A DNA stretch of 64,000 nt from Erythrobacter rubeus (GTDB taxonomy: Bacteria; Pseudomonadota; Alphaproteobacteria; Sphingomonadales; Sphingomonadaceae). Location: positions 1,904,457 to 1,968,456 of the forward strand of contig NZ_JACXLC010000001.1 in assembly GCF_014705715.1 (NCBI RefSeq), given 5' to 3'. The notes beneath the pieces were generated by a model. It ran no database searches. It worked only from the letters and a program-made list of their open reading frames with translations, and was not told the DNA's origin. The translations under genes and the position numbers were made by a program. Within the stretch, counting starts at the first letter, position 1, and every line of letters starts with the position of its first letter. This document shows positions 63,500-64,000 of this stretch, in pieces.

Positions 63500-64000
63500 T
63501 TAGCTCGCGGGAAATTTGACCGGTTGCCCGTCTTTACCCCTTGCGCCGCCTAAGGTTCCAGCCTTTTCACCGCGAGGTGCAGTCGCCTTGGCGATTAGCC
63601 TGCTCTGCTCCTCGCTATCCATCCGCTGCCAGCCATCCCGCGTCAGTCGTTCAAGCGGGCGATAGCGAACTTTGTACTGCATTCGCGGCGAGCCCTCGAC
63701 CCAGTAGCCGAGATAAACATATGGCAGCCGGTCATGCGCCGCGCGCTGGATATGGTCGAGAATGATGTAATTGCCGAGGCCTGCGCGGCCTTCGTGATCC
63801 GGATCGTAGAACGAATAGATCATCGACAGTCCGTCGCCCTGACGGTCGGTTAGACACGCACCCACCAATTTGCCCGGCTCGCCATCTTTCGTCGGCTCAC
63901 GGTATTCGATCACCGTGCTCGTCACGGGTGTGTGTTCGATCATGTCCGCATAATCGAGCTCATCCATGGCGGACATGCCGCCATCCGGATGGCGCACACT
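63500..64000 (-). CDS. bpt: Aspartate/glutamate leucyltransferase, C-terminal part (partial)
   Basis: The frame is open at the right edge, so the N-terminus lies outside the window. The visible 166 residues form the C-terminal half of the bacterial ATE/Bpt aminoacyl-tRNA-protein transferase family: [49 protein letters not shown] and RPLERL. These enzymes attach leucine to proteins with N-terminal Asp or Glu, marking them for ClpS-ClpAP. The gene is directly followed by tamA. Confidence 0.88.
   Translation of the reverse strand, partial: SVRHPDGGMSAMDELDYADMIEHTPVTSTVIEYREPTKDGEPGKLVGACLTDRQGDGLSMIYSFYDPDHEGRAGLGNYIILDHIQRAAHDRLPYVYLGYWVEGSPRMQYKVRYRPLERLTRDGWQRMDSEEQSRLIAKATAPRGEKAGTLGGARGKDGQPVKFPAS

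Overview
The window reads as a chromosomal segment of an alphaproteobacterium of the order Sphingomonadales, most like the Erythrobacteraceae. The evidence is the high GC content and the gene families and their order: a cobA / DUF2849 / cysI / DUF934 / cysH sulfur cluster, one unbroken division and cell-wall cluster ending in an FtsZ with a long acidic linker, glnB-glnA, and a TamA/TamB pair. Genus-level assignment is an inference. I see no transposase, integrase, prophage block, CRISPR array, rRNA or tRNA gene. This is core chromosome with a few lineage-specific secreted proteins.

Layout. (1) 1-4205, plus strand: the end of an MscS-type channel, then an overlapping assimilatory sulfur operon (siroheme synthesis, sulfite reductase, two small accessory proteins, and an APS-type CysH). 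(2) 4213-15150, minus strand: a small lipoprotein, an atypical SDR, proB, obgE, a BtuB-like TonB-dependent receptor behind a cobalamin riboswitch, a polyproline lipoprotein, a Bax-inhibitor-1 membrane protein, proC, a YbjN protein and a TPR-SPOR protein. (3) 15281-34536, minus strand: a complete dcw cluster in the order mraZ-rsmH-ftsL-ftsI-murE-murF-mraY-murD-ftsW-murG-murC-murB-ddl-ftsQ-ftsA-ftsZ. Most neighbours overlap in ATGA or GTGA junctions. Upstream of mraZ lie five GGGA(T/G) repeats with about 10-bp spacing, a probable MraZ operator. A perfect DnaA box lies in front of ftsZ. (4) 34904-37538, minus strand: a GldG-like lipoprotein with a membrane-anchored partner, a cysteine synthase and a 2Fe-2S ferredoxin. 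(5) 37649-50856, mixed strands: an AlkA-type glycosylase, an S9 peptidase, an SDR, a pterin dehydratase, ccmAB with a seven-helix membrane protein, a CDP-alcohol phosphatidyltransferase, map, a DUF3298-type lipoprotein, an M17 aminopeptidase, a stand-alone SH3 domain, argC, and glnB-glnA behind a sigma-54-like promoter. (6) 50952-64000: a secreted DUF1501/DUF1800 pair (minus); a GH24 lysozyme, a Gly/Asn-rich secreted protein and a fasciclin lipoprotein (plus); then tamB, tamA and the C-terminal part of a bpt-type aminoacyl-tRNA-protein transferase (minus).

The most coherent system is the dcw block: it encodes cytoplasmic and lipid-linked peptidoglycan precursor synthesis together with most core septation proteins, in one transcriptional direction, with possible self-control by MraZ at one end and a possible DnaA input at the other. 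I did not find a convincing undescribed system. The best leads are regulatory (the MraZ-type array, the sequestered start of the B12 receptor, the DnaA box at ftsZ, the sigma-54-like site at glnB) and a handful of conserved but functionally unassigned proteins.
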